Source: Neiella litorisoli
GTDB taxonomy: Bacteria > Pseudomonadota > Gammaproteobacteria > Enterobacterales > Neiellaceae
NCBI RefSeq assembly: GCF_014773395.1
Contig: NZ_JACXAF010000012.1
Span: 1-64,000, forward strand
Reading direction: 5' to 3'
Length of the DNA: 64,000 nucleotides
The notes beneath the pieces are model-generated. The model was not told where the DNA came from. It did not search any database and saw only the letters and a list, made by a program, of their open reading frames with translations. This document shows, in pieces, positions 42,120 through 51,945 of this stretch. Numbering within the stretch: the stretch's first letter is position 1; every line of letters starts with the position of its first letter. The position numbers were made by a program, and so were the translations under genes.

Positions 42120-42147
42120 AAGCCAGTCCGTTGTGACTGGCTTTTTT
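42120..42147 (+). terminator. Rho-independent terminator after lipA
   Basis: AAGCCAGTC, a six-base loop, GACTGGCTTTTTT: a 9-bp stem with U tract. Confidence 0.85.
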
Positions 42148-42352
42148 ATGTGAAAGCCAAACGAAAGGACAATATAAAGAAACGATGACAGTGATCTGTT
42201 CTCATGTTGACACGTAAGCCGAATAAGAGCATTGCACTTTCAGCACTGCAACCAACAAACTGCCAAGAACAACAATGATTATATGGGAGAGCAAAACCAG
42301 TCCGCGTCCTCGCTGAGGCGGCATCAATGTTCGCAATGATAGGAGAAAGCGG

Positions 42353-42988
42353 ATGTTTTATGTGTTTAGTACCAATGGCAAGCTATTCGGCGGCCCATTA
42401 GAAAAGCTCTACCAAATTAATAAAACCGACGAGACAACCGCTGCGCTCGCCAGCGACTTTGCCAACTCATCGATTCACTTGTCTCAGGGTAATGATACTG
42501 ACGAGTTAGTCAGTCATAGCGCCATTGACCGCTACAAAGCAACGTTGCCGGAGAAAAACCAGCGAGAGCTGATCTACCACGTCTATCAGGTCATGACCAA
42601 GCCGGTCAAAGTGTTGGAGTTGTCAGCCAGCTTAGACTCCATCCATCAAGCCTTTAAGCAATATCAATTCAGCGCGTTCCCGGTGGTCAATGCTAACCAG
42701 CAGCTTCACTCCTTGATACAACGACACAAATTCACCGAATATTTATTGGATTTGCCATCGCCTAAATTTCACCGCCTGACCCTGAACGACACGCCCGAAC
42801 TGCTCGAGCCAGAAGTCATTTCAACGGCTCCAGTCACCGATGTCCGCCGCGCAGCACAAATCATGATCGAACGACAAACGCCGTCATTACCAGTTGTCGA
42901 ACCCAATGGTGGCGTCCTAGGCATAGTGACCAAGCGCGATATTTTGTCGTGTCTTGCGAAAGATCCGCCGCTGTCATTGTGGTGTTGA
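42353..42988 (+). CDS. CBS-domain protein
   Basis: A 211-residue cytoplasmic protein. A unique N-terminal region (1-75) precedes two CBS motifs: YHVYQVMTKPVKVLELSASL to about 140, then VISTAPVTDVRRAAQIMIE to about 205, ending with VVEPNGGVLGIVTKRDIL. CBS pairs bind adenine nucleotides or SAM and usually regulate a partner. No partner is obvious. The ATG has AGGAG 7 bases upstream. Its 3' end overlaps the convergent mak gene by 15 bases. Confidence 0.85.
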   Translation: MFYVFSTNGKLFGGPLEKLYQINKTDETTAALASDFANSSIHLSQGNDTDELVSHSAIDRYKATLPEKNQRELIYHVYQVMTKPVKVLELSASLDSIHQAFKQYQFSAFPVVNANQQLHSLIQRHKFTEYLLDLPSPKFHRLTLNDTPELLEPEVISTAPVTDVRRAAQIMIERQTPSLPVVEPNGGVLGIVTKRDILSCLAKDPPLSLWC

Positions 42989-43903
42989 ACCGTTATTCCA
43001 TAGCCAAGCAGCGCCGCGTACGCCGCTTGAATCGCCGTGTAGATTCTTCACCACAGGCGTGACACACTCATTGCCAAATACCCAGTCTGAAAGCTGTTCA
43101 TTAACCTTGGGATAAATGGCATCGACATTGGACATGCCACCGCCGAGCACAATGATTCCAGGGTCAAGCACGTTAACCACATGAGCCAAAGCCCGTGCCA
43201 GTCTTTGACAGTAATCGTTGAAGGCCTGCGTTGCGAGCGCCTCTCCTGCTGCCACTCGCTGCATCACATCCGGCGCGTTAAGCAGATCTCCGCCCATTTG
43301 TTGATAGACTCGGGCAAAAGATGGTCCAGCCAGCCAAGTCTCGATACAGCCGCTACGGCCACAGTAGCAGGCTTGTTGCAGCTGCTGCTCTTGCTCAGTG
43401 AGCCAAGGCAACGGGTTGTGCCCCCACTCACCGGCTACGCCATTGCTGCCGCTCCACGCTTGTTGATTGATAGCAACGCCAGCACCAACACCGGTTCCTA
43501 AAATGACGCCAAACACCGCACCATAACCAGCGCCAGCGCCATCAACAGATTCAGACACGGCAAAGCAGTTGGCGTCGTTGCTGATACGAACTGGGCGCTG
43601 CAATCGTTGTTCGAGATCGGCCTGTAAATCCTGGCCGTTCAGCCAGGTAGAATTAGCATTTTTCACCCGCCCTGTTTGACCGGAAATCGTCCCCGGAATA
43701 CCGAGGCCAACCGTGCCGCTGAGGCCAAGTGTGGACTCTGCCTCGGCGACTAGCTCAGCAATGGCTCCAAGTGTGGCTGCGTAATCCCCTCGCGGAGTGG
43801 CGACTCGGCGACGCCATAATTCTTGTCCGTTACTTGCTGACAAAGCAATGCACTCGATTTTAGTGCCGCCGAGATCAATCCCAATGTTGAGTTTATGGCT
43901 CAC
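42974..43903 (-). CDS. mak: Fructokinase, ROK family
   Basis: Phosphorylates fructose (possibly mannose) with ATP. The 309 residues align along their length with E. coli Mak: IGIDLGGTKIE ATP-binding start, VKNANSTWLNGQ, NDANCFAVSE, GEWGHNPLPW, the zinc motif CYCGRSGCIET and HGDSSGVRGAAWLW at the C-terminus. It is convergent with the CBS gene and shares 15 bases with it, and is divergent from the PEP-CTERM gene. Confidence 0.92.
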   Translation of the reverse strand: MSHKLNIGIDLGGTKIECIALSASNGQELWRRRVATPRGDYAATLGAIAELVAEAESTLGLSGTVGLGIPGTISGQTGRVKNANSTWLNGQDLQADLEQRLQRPVRISNDANCFAVSESVDGAGAGYGAVFGVILGTGVGAGVAINQQAWSGSNGVAGEWGHNPLPWLTEQEQQLQQACYCGRSGCIETWLAGPSFARVYQQMGGDLLNAPDVMQRVAAGEALATQAFNDYCQRLARALAHVVNVLDPGIIVLGGGMSNVDAIYPKVNEQLSDWVFGNECVTPVVKNLHGDSSGVRGAAWLWNNGSTPQ

Positions 43904-44091
43904 GAATCTCTCCTATAGATTTGCTAAATAGCCAAGTCAGCTGAACATGAATCAATGCTCGATTGCATCCCCCTATTGGAGAGGAAAATCATTATCATTC
44001 AGCGAGATAGATTGTCAGATAAATTAACACAAAATGTAGGGTTATTGTGAGAGCACCGCTTATCCAATTGTTTTAATTTGATTTTTTAATT

Positions 44092-44107
44092 TGGCTTTAT
44101 ATTTGCT
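44092..44107 (+). promoter_or_regulatory. Candidate sigma-54 (RpoN) promoter
   Basis: TGGCTT, five bases, TTGCT, with GG and GC dinucleotides exactly 12 bases apart, as in the -24/-12 consensus TGGCAC-N5-TTGCW. Predicted transcription starts near 44118, leaving about 70 bases of leader before the PEP-CTERM gene. PEP-CTERM genes are commonly RpoN-dependent through PrsK/PrsR. Confidence 0.55.
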
Positions 44108-44187
44108 TTATGTTTTGCCGTTTCTTGCATGGAGTATAGCGAGAAAGACCCTCAACAATAATTGCAAATTTAGATAAGGATTTGTCG

Positions 44188-45426
44188 ATGAACAAAAAGC
44201 ATTTGGCGATGCTAGCCTCGGTTGCCATTACTCTTCCCACTTTCTCATCTGCTTCGGTGATGCTTGATGGTTTAGGCGGCCCCACAGGTTATGGCGAGTC
44301 GGCTTTTTCAGCAGGAAACGAACGAAATGATGACGGTTCCTCTGGTAGCCATCAACTGCCCTTTGAAATCAACTACTTTGGTACCACCTACTCAGAATTC
44401 ATCGTTAACAATAACGGCAACATTACCTTTAATGGCGGTGTCTCGACCTGGACGCCTCAACCCTTTCCTGTCGCCTCTCAGCCCATGATCGCTCCTTATT
44501 GGGCTGATGTTGATACCCGATGCGACACCTGCGGTGGTGTCTATGTTGCTGGTGACCAAGCCCAAGGCATTGTCACCGTCACTTGGGATAAGGTTGGCTA
44601 CTACGACCAACATTCCGATTTAACCAATAGCTTCCAACTCGTGTTGATTGACCGCTCTGATACCGGCAATGGTAACTTTGATGTCGAATTTCGCTATGAC
44701 AACCTGAGCTGGACCACAGGTGATGCGTCTGGCGGCGTCGGCGGTTTTGGAGATCCGACCGATGAGTTCGCCACCCCTGCTCAAGCAGGTTATGACGCTG
44801 GCGATGGCATTAACTACTTCGCTTTACCCGGCTCATTTACCGAAGATGTGATTGATCTAGCGACAACATCTAATACCGGCGAAGATGGGGTTTGGCGGTT
44901 CGCCATCCGCGAAGGTGAATTACCTGGCGCCACACCGGAAAACCCGTTGATGCCAGTCACAGAAGGTGGCAACTGGGAATTCGATTTTAACGTTCAGGAA
45001 AATGAAACCATCTTTATTGACCCTGATGTTGCGATTGGCTATGACTATGTCGTCGATTCTGGTCCAAATTTCCGTTCGGTCACCTTGCCCGCCGGCTTTG
45101 ATGATGACATTTTCCAAGTCATCTTCGATGGTCAAATGGCCACCGTAAACGCTGGTCAGGAATTCTTCTTCGGCGCTGATGGCGTCAGCGAATTCCGAGT
45201 CACCGGAATCGACATTGCCAATATGATTGACCCTAGTGACACCAATGCGTTTGTCACCGGTCTATCATTTGTCAGCAGTGGCGATGTCTCAATGCGGCAA
45301 ATCCCAATTACGCAATATGTTCCAGGCCCCTCTCCTGTTCCTGAGCCTGCGCCATTGCTTCTGGTGTTACCTTTTGTTTTAGTAATGTGGTTACGGAAAC
45401 AAAAATTGAGCCTGTCAGCGGCTTAA
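44188..45426 (+). CDS. Exported NIDO-like protein with PEP-CTERM sorting signal
   Basis: A 412-residue secreted protein. It has a signal peptide (about 1-23), then a nidogen-like beta domain (LPFEINYFGTTYSEFIVNNN, WTPQPFPVASQPMIAPYWADV and VTVTWDKVGYYD, about 45-235), a beta-rich middle, and a C-terminal VPEP motif followed by a hydrophobic segment and RKQK. That tail is the PEP-CTERM signal cut by exosortase, so the protein is probably processed and released to the surface or extracellular matrix. The ATG at 44188 has AAGGA 7 bases upstream. No exosortase gene is in the window. Confidence 0.85.
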   Translation: MNKKHLAMLASVAITLPTFSSASVMLDGLGGPTGYGESAFSAGNERNDDGSSGSHQLPFEINYFGTTYSEFIVNNNGNITFNGGVSTWTPQPFPVASQPMIAPYWADVDTRCDTCGGVYVAGDQAQGIVTVTWDKVGYYDQHSDLTNSFQLVLIDRSDTGNGNFDVEFRYDNLSWTTGDASGGVGGFGDPTDEFATPAQAGYDAGDGINYFALPGSFTEDVIDLATTSNTGEDGVWRFAIREGELPGATPENPLMPVTEGGNWEFDFNVQENETIFIDPDVAIGYDYVVDSGPNFRSVTLPAGFDDDIFQVIFDGQMATVNAGQEFFFGADGVSEFRVTGIDIANMIDPSDTNAFVTGLSFVSSGDVSMRQIPITQYVPGPSPVPEPAPLLLVLPFVLVMWLRKQKLSLSAA

Positions 45427-45480
45427 TTGATCGCGGTGGGAGCAAGCTGCTCCCGCCGAATCTAACAAAGGTAGATGGTT

Positions 45481-45975
45481 ATGATTAAGGGACTAATAGC
45501 CTGCATTGGCACGGCATTTTTTGCATTCAGTACAATCGCCACTGAGCAAGACATTGAAGCTTGGACATTGGCATGCGCGGAGGATTCGCCATGCACTATT
45601 ACTCAGTTGGTAATGGCAGAAAAAGCGGGGAAAAGCGGCGTTGTCGGCGGCGTAACTTACTTTCACTCAGCCAACCAGCCAATTTTGAAAGTGCGCTTTA
45701 CGCCCGATGCATTGAAAAGCAAAGGCGTGGGGCTAAAGGTTGATGGTCATTCACCGCTGCACCTTCCCATCACGGGTTGTGATGGCAAAGTATGCGAAGT
45801 GAATGTGGCTGTCGATAACAAACTACTAAACGAGCTGACCACGGGCAAAATACTGGCGGTCGCTTATGTCAATCAAGCCAATCAGCAAATGACATTTCCG
45901 GTAATTTTGACTGGCTTTGACAAAGCCTTGAGCTTAATGCCAACTCGCCAGAGTCCGAAACCCGCCACGATTTGA
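45481..45975 (+). CDS. IalB-like exported protein
   Basis: About 164 residues with a signal peptide (GLIACIGTAFFAFSTIA). The mature part resembles the invasion-associated locus B (IalB) family: a Trp-x-x-x-Cys near the start, a CTITQLV stretch, a central KVRFTPDALKSKGVGLKVDG region and a paired CDGKVC disulfide motif. Family function outside Bartonella is unclear. It follows the PEP-CTERM gene by about 55 bases and may share its transcript. The ATG at 45481 has AAGG 9 bases upstream. Confidence 0.68.
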   Translation: MIKGLIACIGTAFFAFSTIATEQDIEAWTLACAEDSPCTITQLVMAEKAGKSGVVGGVTYFHSANQPILKVRFTPDALKSKGVGLKVDGHSPLHLPITGCDGKVCEVNVAVDNKLLNELTTGKILAVAYVNQANQQMTFPVILTGFDKALSLMPTRQSPKPATI

Positions 45976-46000
45976 TGTCAGCTAAAACCCTTCAGATATA

Positions 46001-46028
46001 AAAAAACCGGAAATAATCCGGTTTTTTT
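46001..46028. terminator. Bidirectional terminator
   Basis: AAAAAACCGGA, loop AATAA, TCCGGTTTTTT plus further T residues, with an A tract before it. It lies between the convergent IalB-like gene and cysQ. Confidence 0.88.
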
Positions 46029-46055
46029 AGTCATGTTATGTTGAGTGAGGCTAGG

Positions 46056-46832
46056 TTAAACCGGCTCAACAATAAAATAAGGGTTAAGTACCGATTCTTT
46101 TTGATTGTAAGTCAGTGGCTCCCCCTCCACTGTGACCACCCGAGCGCCTGCTTGCAAAGCAACGCCATGAGCGGCACCGGTATCCCATTCGGATGTTGGC
46201 CCTAAACGAGGATAAACATGAGCGGCGCCTTCGGCGACCAAACATAGTTTTAATGAACTGCCCATGGCAACCATTTCATGGCTGTCGAACTGCTCTAAGT
46301 AAGCGGCCATATCTGGACTTGGATGGGAGCGACTACCGACCACTTTGACCGTTTCACCGGCTGCGGCGGCGGCAGCTTTAATTGTTGTAGCAGCTGCGTC
46401 TGCGACTTGCTTGTAGGCACCAAGTCCCTCCGCCCCCCAATATAAGGTATCAATGGCTGGCGCATAAACCACGCCCATCACCGGCACACCATTGCTGACT
46501 AGGGCAATATTGACGGTAAACTCGCCATTTTTCTTGATGAACTCTTTGGTGCCATCCAGCGGATCAACCAGCCAGTAGGTGTCCCATTGCTGACGCTCAG
46601 CCCAGTCAATATCGGCATTTTCTTCTGACAGGATCGGATAAAACACCGGTAACTGCTGCAACCCAGCAACAATCACTTTATGCGCTGCTAAATCAGCTTC
46701 AGTCAATGGACTCTTGTCGTCTTTTTCGTAGATGGAGAAATCCCGATCGTATATCGCCATGATTTCCGCACCTGCTTTTTTTGCAGTGGCGATAACCGCA
46801 TCGACCAAGCCTTGGTTAATAAGTTCAGACAT
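46056..46832 (-). CDS. cysQ: 3'(2'),5'-bisphosphate nucleotidase
   Basis: Hydrolyses PAP, the by-product of PAPS-dependent reactions, to AMP and phosphate. It is an inositol-monophosphatase fold with metal motifs ILSEE (near 68) and DPLDGTKEF (near 90) and the C-terminal WDTGAAHGVALQAGA. The ATG at 46832 has AAGGA 7 bases upstream. It is last of the cysD-cysN-transporter-cysC-cysQ run, where PAP disposal fits heavy use of PAPS. Confidence 0.94.
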   Translation of the reverse strand: MSELINQGLVDAVIATAKKAGAEIMAIYDRDFSIYEKDDKSPLTEADLAAHKVIVAGLQQLPVFYPILSEENADIDWAERQQWDTYWLVDPLDGTKEFIKKNGEFTVNIALVSNGVPVMGVVYAPAIDTLYWGAEGLGAYKQVADAAATTIKAAAAAAGETVKVVGSRSHPSPDMAAYLEQFDSHEMVAMGSSLKLCLVAEGAAHVYPRLGPTSEWDTGAAHGVALQAGARVVTVEGEPLTYNQKESVLNPYFIVEPV

Positions 46833-46885
46833 CAAGTCGTCCTTGTTTTCGTAATCAGTTGTTATTAATAATTTTTACTAATCGA

Positions 46886-47488
46886 CTATTCGCTTGCCAG
46901 ATAGCCGTTGTCAGATAAGAAAGCCACCACCTGATGAGCGCAGTCAATCACGCTGCGACCATCGGTTTTCACTCGAACTTCAGCCGCTTCTGGCTCTTCA
47001 TAAGCCGAGTCGATACCGGTAAATTGAGGGATCTTGCCGGCCCGCGCTTTCTTGTACAAACCTTTTGGATCGCGGCTTTCACACACTTCCAGCGGTGTAT
47101 CAATAAACACTTCGACAAACTCGCCTTCGGGGAATAACTTGCGAGCCAGCTTGCGATCGGCGCGGAATGGCGAGATAAATGCGGTACTCACGATCAAACC
47201 GGCATCAACAAACAACTTCGATACCTCGCCAACGCGGCGAATATTCTCAACCCGCTCTTTATCTGAAAAACCCAAGTCGCCGTTCAAGCCGTGACGAATG
47301 TTATCGCCATCGAGCACGTATGTATGAACACCACGCTTGTGCAGTAATTCATCCACTGCATTAGCTACGGTCGATTTGCCCGAGCCGCTTAACCCTGTGT
47401 ACCAAAGTACGCAAGATTTGTGTCCACAAAGCGCATTACGTTGCTCACGGGTAATTTTGTGCTCATGCCAAACAATATTCTCAGCCAT
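46886..47488 (-). CDS. cysC: Adenylylsulfate kinase
   Basis: Phosphorylates APS to PAPS. 200 residues, Walker [10 protein letters not shown] at 32-40, [16 protein letters not shown] at about 66-81 and [21 protein letters not shown]. It makes the sulfate donor that the sulfotransferases further right would need. It follows the transporter gene by 15 bases. Confidence 0.96.
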   Translation of the reverse strand: MAENIVWHEHKITREQRNALCGHKSCVLWYTGLSGSGKSTVANAVDELLHKRGVHTYVLDGDNIRHGLNGDLGFSDKERVENIRRVGEVSKLFVDAGLIVSTAFISPFRADRKLARKLFPEGEFVEVFIDTPLEVCESRDPKGLYKKARAGKIPQFTGIDSAYEEPEAAEVRVKTDGRSVIDCAHQVVAFLSDNGYLASE

Positions 47489-47503
47489 GCTCTTGTCCCA
47501 CCA

Positions 47504-49231
47504 TTAAAAAGGGAAGAAGTAAGGTACTGCGAGCAGCACCACCACACTGTACACCAGTGACACCGGTAGTCCGGCGCGTAAAAAATCTTTCAATTGATAC
47601 TGTCCGGCGTTATACACCATCAAGTTGGTTTGGTAGCCATAGGGGCTAACAAAACTGGCACTAGCGCCAAACGCCACCGCCATTACAAATGGCATTGGGT
47701 CAACATTAAAGCCAAGCGCCATGCCATAAGCCATCGGAAATACTAGCGCTGCGGCAGCATTATTGGTGACCAATTCGGTTAATACCAAGGTCATGATATA
47801 GACCCCAATAAATGCCAAATAAATCTGGCTGGTATCAAACGACTGGGCAAATAAATTGGCAAATTCAGCGACCATGCCGGAGTTCGTCAAGGCATGAGCC
47901 AGCGTTAATGCCGATGCCACCACCAGCCAAATATCGAGCGGCAAGCGCCGCTGCACTTCATTTAAGCTTAGGCAATCGGTGAAGTAGAGGACAGCCAAAA
48001 ATAGCATTAAACCTTTGAGTAAGCTCAAAGTTCCGGTAGCCGCTAGGGCCACAACAGCAAGAAAACCTAAACCGGCAATCCATTCACGTTGGCCAGACAG
48101 CCGTGTCTCTGGCTCCACACCGGAGATCACAATGAAGTTTTTGGTTAAGTTGTTGCGAGACGAGAAGTCTGGGCCTACGGCCAACACCAAAAAATCACCG
48201 GCTTGAATTTTTACTTCACCTAGCTTGCCGGACAGACGCTGACCATCGCGCCGCATCGCCACTACTGCAGCATCAAACCGGGCTCGGAAACCGGCGTTTT
48301 TCAATGACAAGCCAATCAATGAGCTGTCGGGCCGGACCACCACTTCGGTTAAATTCGACGCGAGCATGCCGCTTTCATCGGCAAAGGTTTTTAAGCCATC
48401 AAACTGGCTTAATTGCATCACTTTCGAAATATCACCGGAAAACACCAAACGATCGCCGGGCAAAATAATTTCGGCAGGCGTCACAGGGGAAATCAGCCGA
48501 TCGGCGCGAGCAATTTCCACCAAGAACAGTGATTCAAGATGGCGTAAGCCATTTTCCTCAACCGACTTGCCGATCATGGTCGAATCAGGTTGTACCTTGG
48601 CATCAAGAAAATAGCCCACGCTGTCGGCTTCGGTTACTCGAGTATCGGGCAGCCAACGCGATGACAAAAACAGCGTCACACCACCGGCGATCACAAGCAA
48701 GGTGCCGACGCTAGTGAAGGCAAAGAAATCCAGCCGCTCATTGCTGGTTTCATACAACATACTGTCGACGATGAGGTTGGTAGAAGTACCAATCAAGGTC
48801 AGGGTGCCACCCAAAATCGCGGCATAAGACAAAGGCAGGAGTAGTTTGCCCGCAGGATGGTGAGGATTACTTCGAATCGGCGCAATCAGGGTTGCAACCA
48901 CCGCAGTGTTATTGAGCAAGGCTGATGAAATGACGGTGGAGCCAAATAGCCGCAGCCATGTCAGCTTGAAACCCGGTTTGATCACAGTCGATGCGACTAA
49001 CCGCAGAAAACGGGTTTTTTCTAATGCAAACGAGCAAATGATCAGCAGGATTAGGGTGATGAGACCAGGGTTGACTAGACTGGACAGCATCTGCTCAGTG
49101 GATACCAAGCCGAAGCCAAACACCGCCAACAAGGTGCAACCGAACACCTTGGCGGGGCGTTTTTGAAAGCGAATTAAACCGGCCAGGGTAGCAACAAAAA
49201 TTGCTACCACCAGCCAGCTTTGCGTCGTCAT
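47504..49231 (-). CDS. SLC13/DASS-type transporter with TrkA-C domains
   Basis: A 575-residue inner-membrane carrier. Membrane segments on both sides flank two soluble TrkA-C (RCK-C) regulatory domains (about 210-375; PDSTMIGKSVEENGLR and PDSSLIGLSLKNAGFR). The GTSTNLIVDSM and LVTNNAAAALVFP motifs are typical sodium-coupled anion transporter signatures. Sulfate is the likely substrate because it lies inside a cysDNC operon (inference). Its ATG shares TAATG with the cysN stop; a longer frame from 49267 would overlap cysN more. Confidence 0.88.
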   Translation of the reverse strand: MTTQSWLVVAIFVATLAGLIRFQKRPAKVFGCTLLAVFGFGLVSTEQMLSSLVNPGLITLILLIICSFALEKTRFLRLVASTVIKPGFKLTWLRLFGSTVISSALLNNTAVVATLIAPIRSNPHHPAGKLLLPLSYAAILGGTLTLIGTSTNLIVDSMLYETSNERLDFFAFTSVGTLLVIAGGVTLFLSSRWLPDTRVTEADSVGYFLDAKVQPDSTMIGKSVEENGLRHLESLFLVEIARADRLISPVTPAEIILPGDRLVFSGDISKVMQLSQFDGLKTFADESGMLASNLTEVVVRPDSSLIGLSLKNAGFRARFDAAVVAMRRDGQRLSGKLGEVKIQAGDFLVLAVGPDFSSRNNLTKNFIVISGVEPETRLSGQREWIAGLGFLAVVALAATGTLSLLKGLMLFLAVLYFTDCLSLNEVQRRLPLDIWLVVASALTLAHALTNSGMVAEFANLFAQSFDTSQIYLAFIGVYIMTLVLTELVTNNAAAALVFPMAYGMALGFNVDPMPFVMAVAFGASASFVSPYGYQTNLMVYNAGQYQLKDFLRAGLPVSLVYSVVVLLAVPYFFPF

Positions 49232-50655
49232 TACTTCAATAACTCGCGTAGATCTTTCGCATCCCAATGTGGGAAGTGTTTACGGATCAGCGCATTAAGC
49301 TCCCACTCAAACTCACTGAAGGTCGTTTGCGCACCTGACTTATCGCCAGAGCCTTTACCGACCACCATACCCGCACCAACGGTCACATTGGTCAGGCGGT
49401 CGATAATGACAAAGGCACCGGTACCTGGAATTTTGTCATAAGGGTCAAACGCCACCGGCTGATTCAAGTGTAGCTGACAACGGCCAATTTCATTGAGACT
49501 CAAACGAACCGCAGAATCGTCATGCTCCAGCGTGTTGACATCAATCGCATACTGAATGTCAGCAATCGAGCCGCTAGCCGTCTTAGTGGCCAACTTGAAG
49601 TCATATTGCTTATTGGCAACCAACGCATCTTCCGACATCCAAACAATGTGAACATCCAATGCACCAGCCACTTCTGGCTGATTATTGCTATGAACAATCA
49701 TATCGCCACGGCTGATGTCGATTTCATCTTCCAGCGTGAGGGTAATTGCCATTGGCGCATAAGCTTCTTGCAACTCGCCTTCAAAGGTAACAATCGACTT
49801 CACCTTGGAGCTTTTACCCGATGGCAATGCGGTAATTTCGTCACCAACGCGAACAATACCGGCAGCAATGGTGCCGCAGAAGCCACGGAAGTTGAGGTTC
49901 GGGCGATTGACATACTGCACCGGCAAACGGAAATCAGACAGATTACGAGCTGCGGCAATTTCGGCGTTCTCAAGCATCGACATCAGCGTTTCGCCGTGAT
50001 ACCACGGGCTTTGCTCGCTGCGCTCAACCACGTTATCGCCTTTAAGCGCAGAGATCGGCACAAACTTGATACTTGGAATATTGAGTTTCTCGGCAAACTT
50101 CTCGTAGTCGGCTTTGATCTTGTTGTAGACCTCTTCGGAGAAGTCCATCAAATCCATCTTGTTGATGGCAACCACCACCTGACGAATACCGAGCAGCGAA
50201 ACAATGAAGCTGTGGCGCTTGGTTTGCACCTGCACACCATGGCGCGCGTCAATCATCAAAATGGCCAAATCACAGGTTGATGCACCGGTCGCCATGTTGC
50301 GGGTGTATTGCTCGTGGCCCGGGGTGTCAGCAATGATGAACTTACGCTTATCCGTCGAGAAATAGCGGTACGCAACATCAATGGTAATGCCCTGCTCGCG
50401 CTCGGATTGCAGGCCATCCACCAACAACGCCAAATCAAATTCTTCATCGGTGGTATTGAATTTCTGCGAGTCTTTTTTGATGGCCGACAGCTGATCTTCA
50501 TAGATCATTTTAGAGTCGTGGAGCAAACGACCAATCAAAGTGCTCTTGCCATCATCCACACTGCCGCAGGTCAAAAAACGCAGCAGCTCTTTTTGTTCGT
50601 GTTGTTTCAGGTAGGCCTGAATATCTTCGGCGATTAAATCAGATGCGTGACTCAT
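49231..50655 (-). CDS. cysN: Sulfate adenylyltransferase, GTPase subunit
   Basis: GTP hydrolysis by CysN drives APS formation by CysD. It is an EF-Tu-like GTPase: G1 GSVDDGKST at residues 31-39, G3 DTPGHEQY, G4 NKMD. 474 residues. It is coupled to cysD and to the transporter gene by TAATG stop-start overlaps at both ends. It is not fused to cysC, unlike some NodQ-type proteins. Confidence 0.96.
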   Translation of the reverse strand: MSHASDLIAEDIQAYLKQHEQKELLRFLTCGSVDDGKSTLIGRLLHDSKMIYEDQLSAIKKDSQKFNTTDEEFDLALLVDGLQSEREQGITIDVAYRYFSTDKRKFIIADTPGHEQYTRNMATGASTCDLAILMIDARHGVQVQTKRHSFIVSLLGIRQVVVAINKMDLMDFSEEVYNKIKADYEKFAEKLNIPSIKFVPISALKGDNVVERSEQSPWYHGETLMSMLENAEIAAARNLSDFRLPVQYVNRPNLNFRGFCGTIAAGIVRVGDEITALPSGKSSKVKSIVTFEGELQEAYAPMAITLTLEDEIDISRGDMIVHSNNQPEVAGALDVHIVWMSEDALVANKQYDFKLATKTASGSIADIQYAIDVNTLEHDDSAVRLSLNEIGRCQLHLNQPVAFDPYDKIPGTGAFVIIDRLTNVTVGAGMVVGKGSGDKSGAQTTFSEFEWELNALIRKHFPHWDAKDLRELLK

Positions 50656-51563
50656 TAGAAGTAGCCCTCCTTCTTCTTCTGCTCCATGGAGCCAGCCTGA
50701 TCGTGGTCAATGACCCGGCCCTGACGCTCTGACGTTTTGGTCAGCAGCATTTCCTGAATAATTTCTGGCAAGGTTGTCGCTTCAGATTCAACGGCACCGG
50801 TCAGTGGGTAACAACCCAAGGTGCGGAAGCGAACCATTTTCTGCATTGGTACTTCGCCCTCTTCGAGTGGCATGCGGTCGTCATCAACCATAATCAGGGT
50901 ACCATCGCGCTCAACAACTGGGCGCATCGCTGATTTGTACAGCGGCACAATCTCGATGTTTTCGAGGTAGATGTATTGCCAGATATCGAGCTCAGTCCAG
51001 TTCGATAATGGGAACACGCGAATGCTCTCGCCCTTGTTCACTTTACCGTTGTAGATGTTCCACAACTCCGGACGCTGATTCTTTGGATCCCAGCGGTGGT
51101 TTTTGTCGCGGAATGAGTAAACCCGCTCTTTCGCCCGCGACTTCTCTTCGTCACGACGAGCGCCGCCAAACGCTGCATCAAACTGATACTTGTCCAGCGC
51201 CTGCTTCAAACCTTGGGTTTTCATCACGTCAGTGTGTTTAGCACTACCAAAGTCAAATGGGTTCATCCCCATAGCGATGCCTTCGGGATTTTTGTGCACC
51301 AACAACTCGAAGCCATACTTCTTGGCTAAATTGTCGCGAAATTCGATCATTTCGCGGAATTTCCAGTCAGTATCGACGTGAAGCAGTGGAAATGGCAGAT
51401 TCCCCGGCGCAAACGCCTTGCGGGCCAAGTGCAGCATCACTGCCGAATCTTTACCAATGGAGTAAAGCATCACCGGGTTATCAAACTCGGCAGCTACTTC
51501 GCGGATAATGTGAATACTTTCGGCTTCAAGCGCCTTGAGGTGGGTAAGGGTATGAGCGTCCAT
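50655..51563 (-). CDS. cysD: Sulfate adenylyltransferase, catalytic subunit
   Basis: PP-loop ATP pyrophosphatase forming APS from sulfate and ATP. SIGKDS at residues 35-40, [17 protein letters not shown] and a C-terminal RxGRxxDxD-like region ([11 protein letters not shown]) are present. 302 residues. First gene of the run; its promoter must lie in 51564-51945, shared with the divergent glycosyltransferase. Confidence 0.96.
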   Translation of the reverse strand: MDAHTLTHLKALEAESIHIIREVAAEFDNPVMLYSIGKDSAVMLHLARKAFAPGNLPFPLLHVDTDWKFREMIEFRDNLAKKYGFELLVHKNPEGIAMGMNPFDFGSAKHTDVMKTQGLKQALDKYQFDAAFGGARRDEEKSRAKERVYSFRDKNHRWDPKNQRPELWNIYNGKVNKGESIRVFPLSNWTELDIWQYIYLENIEIVPLYKSAMRPVVERDGTLIMVDDDRMPLEEGEVPMQKMVRFRTLGCYPLTGAVESEATTLPEIIQEMLLTKTSERQGRVIDHDQAGSMEQKKKEGYF

Positions 51564-51945
51564 ATGCCTTTCTGTGTCCTGTATATCTACAGTAGGAGTC
51601 TAACGAAAGTTACCGCAGTTAACCATTAAGTTACTGACAAACAATCGCTTCAGGTTCATCGACAAAAGCCTGCGCCTTACCGGCGAGTCTCGAGATGGTG
51701 ACAATATAAAGGAAATACACTGTCACCAAAAGAACAGTTTGGAATAGTTATATGAAATAGAATTTTTATAGCCTCACAGAATATAAGAAACTCTGCCAAT
51801 CCCCTCAAATAGCTAAAAGGTGTTTTATTGTGGTGCAAATCGGTATCATGCTTCGGCTAATCAGCTTTCCTTTGTGAAACAATCTTTACAGAGCATAGAA
51901 GTCTTCAATTCAGGTTATGAGACTCAATCTCACCAACGCGAACAT
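51564..51945. other. Divergent intergenic region, cysD and glycosyltransferase
   Basis: About 380 bases, AT-rich from 51690 to 51830, with no supported gene and no recognisable riboswitch. Promoters for the sulfate-activation operon and the glycan region presumably lie here. An in-frame extension upstream of 51946 lacks a ribosome site. Confidence 0.5.

Noticed and set aside
51820-51945. N-terminal extension of the glycosyltransferase from 51820
   Set aside because: The extra 42 residues precede the natural start of the GT-A fold and no ribosome site supports them.
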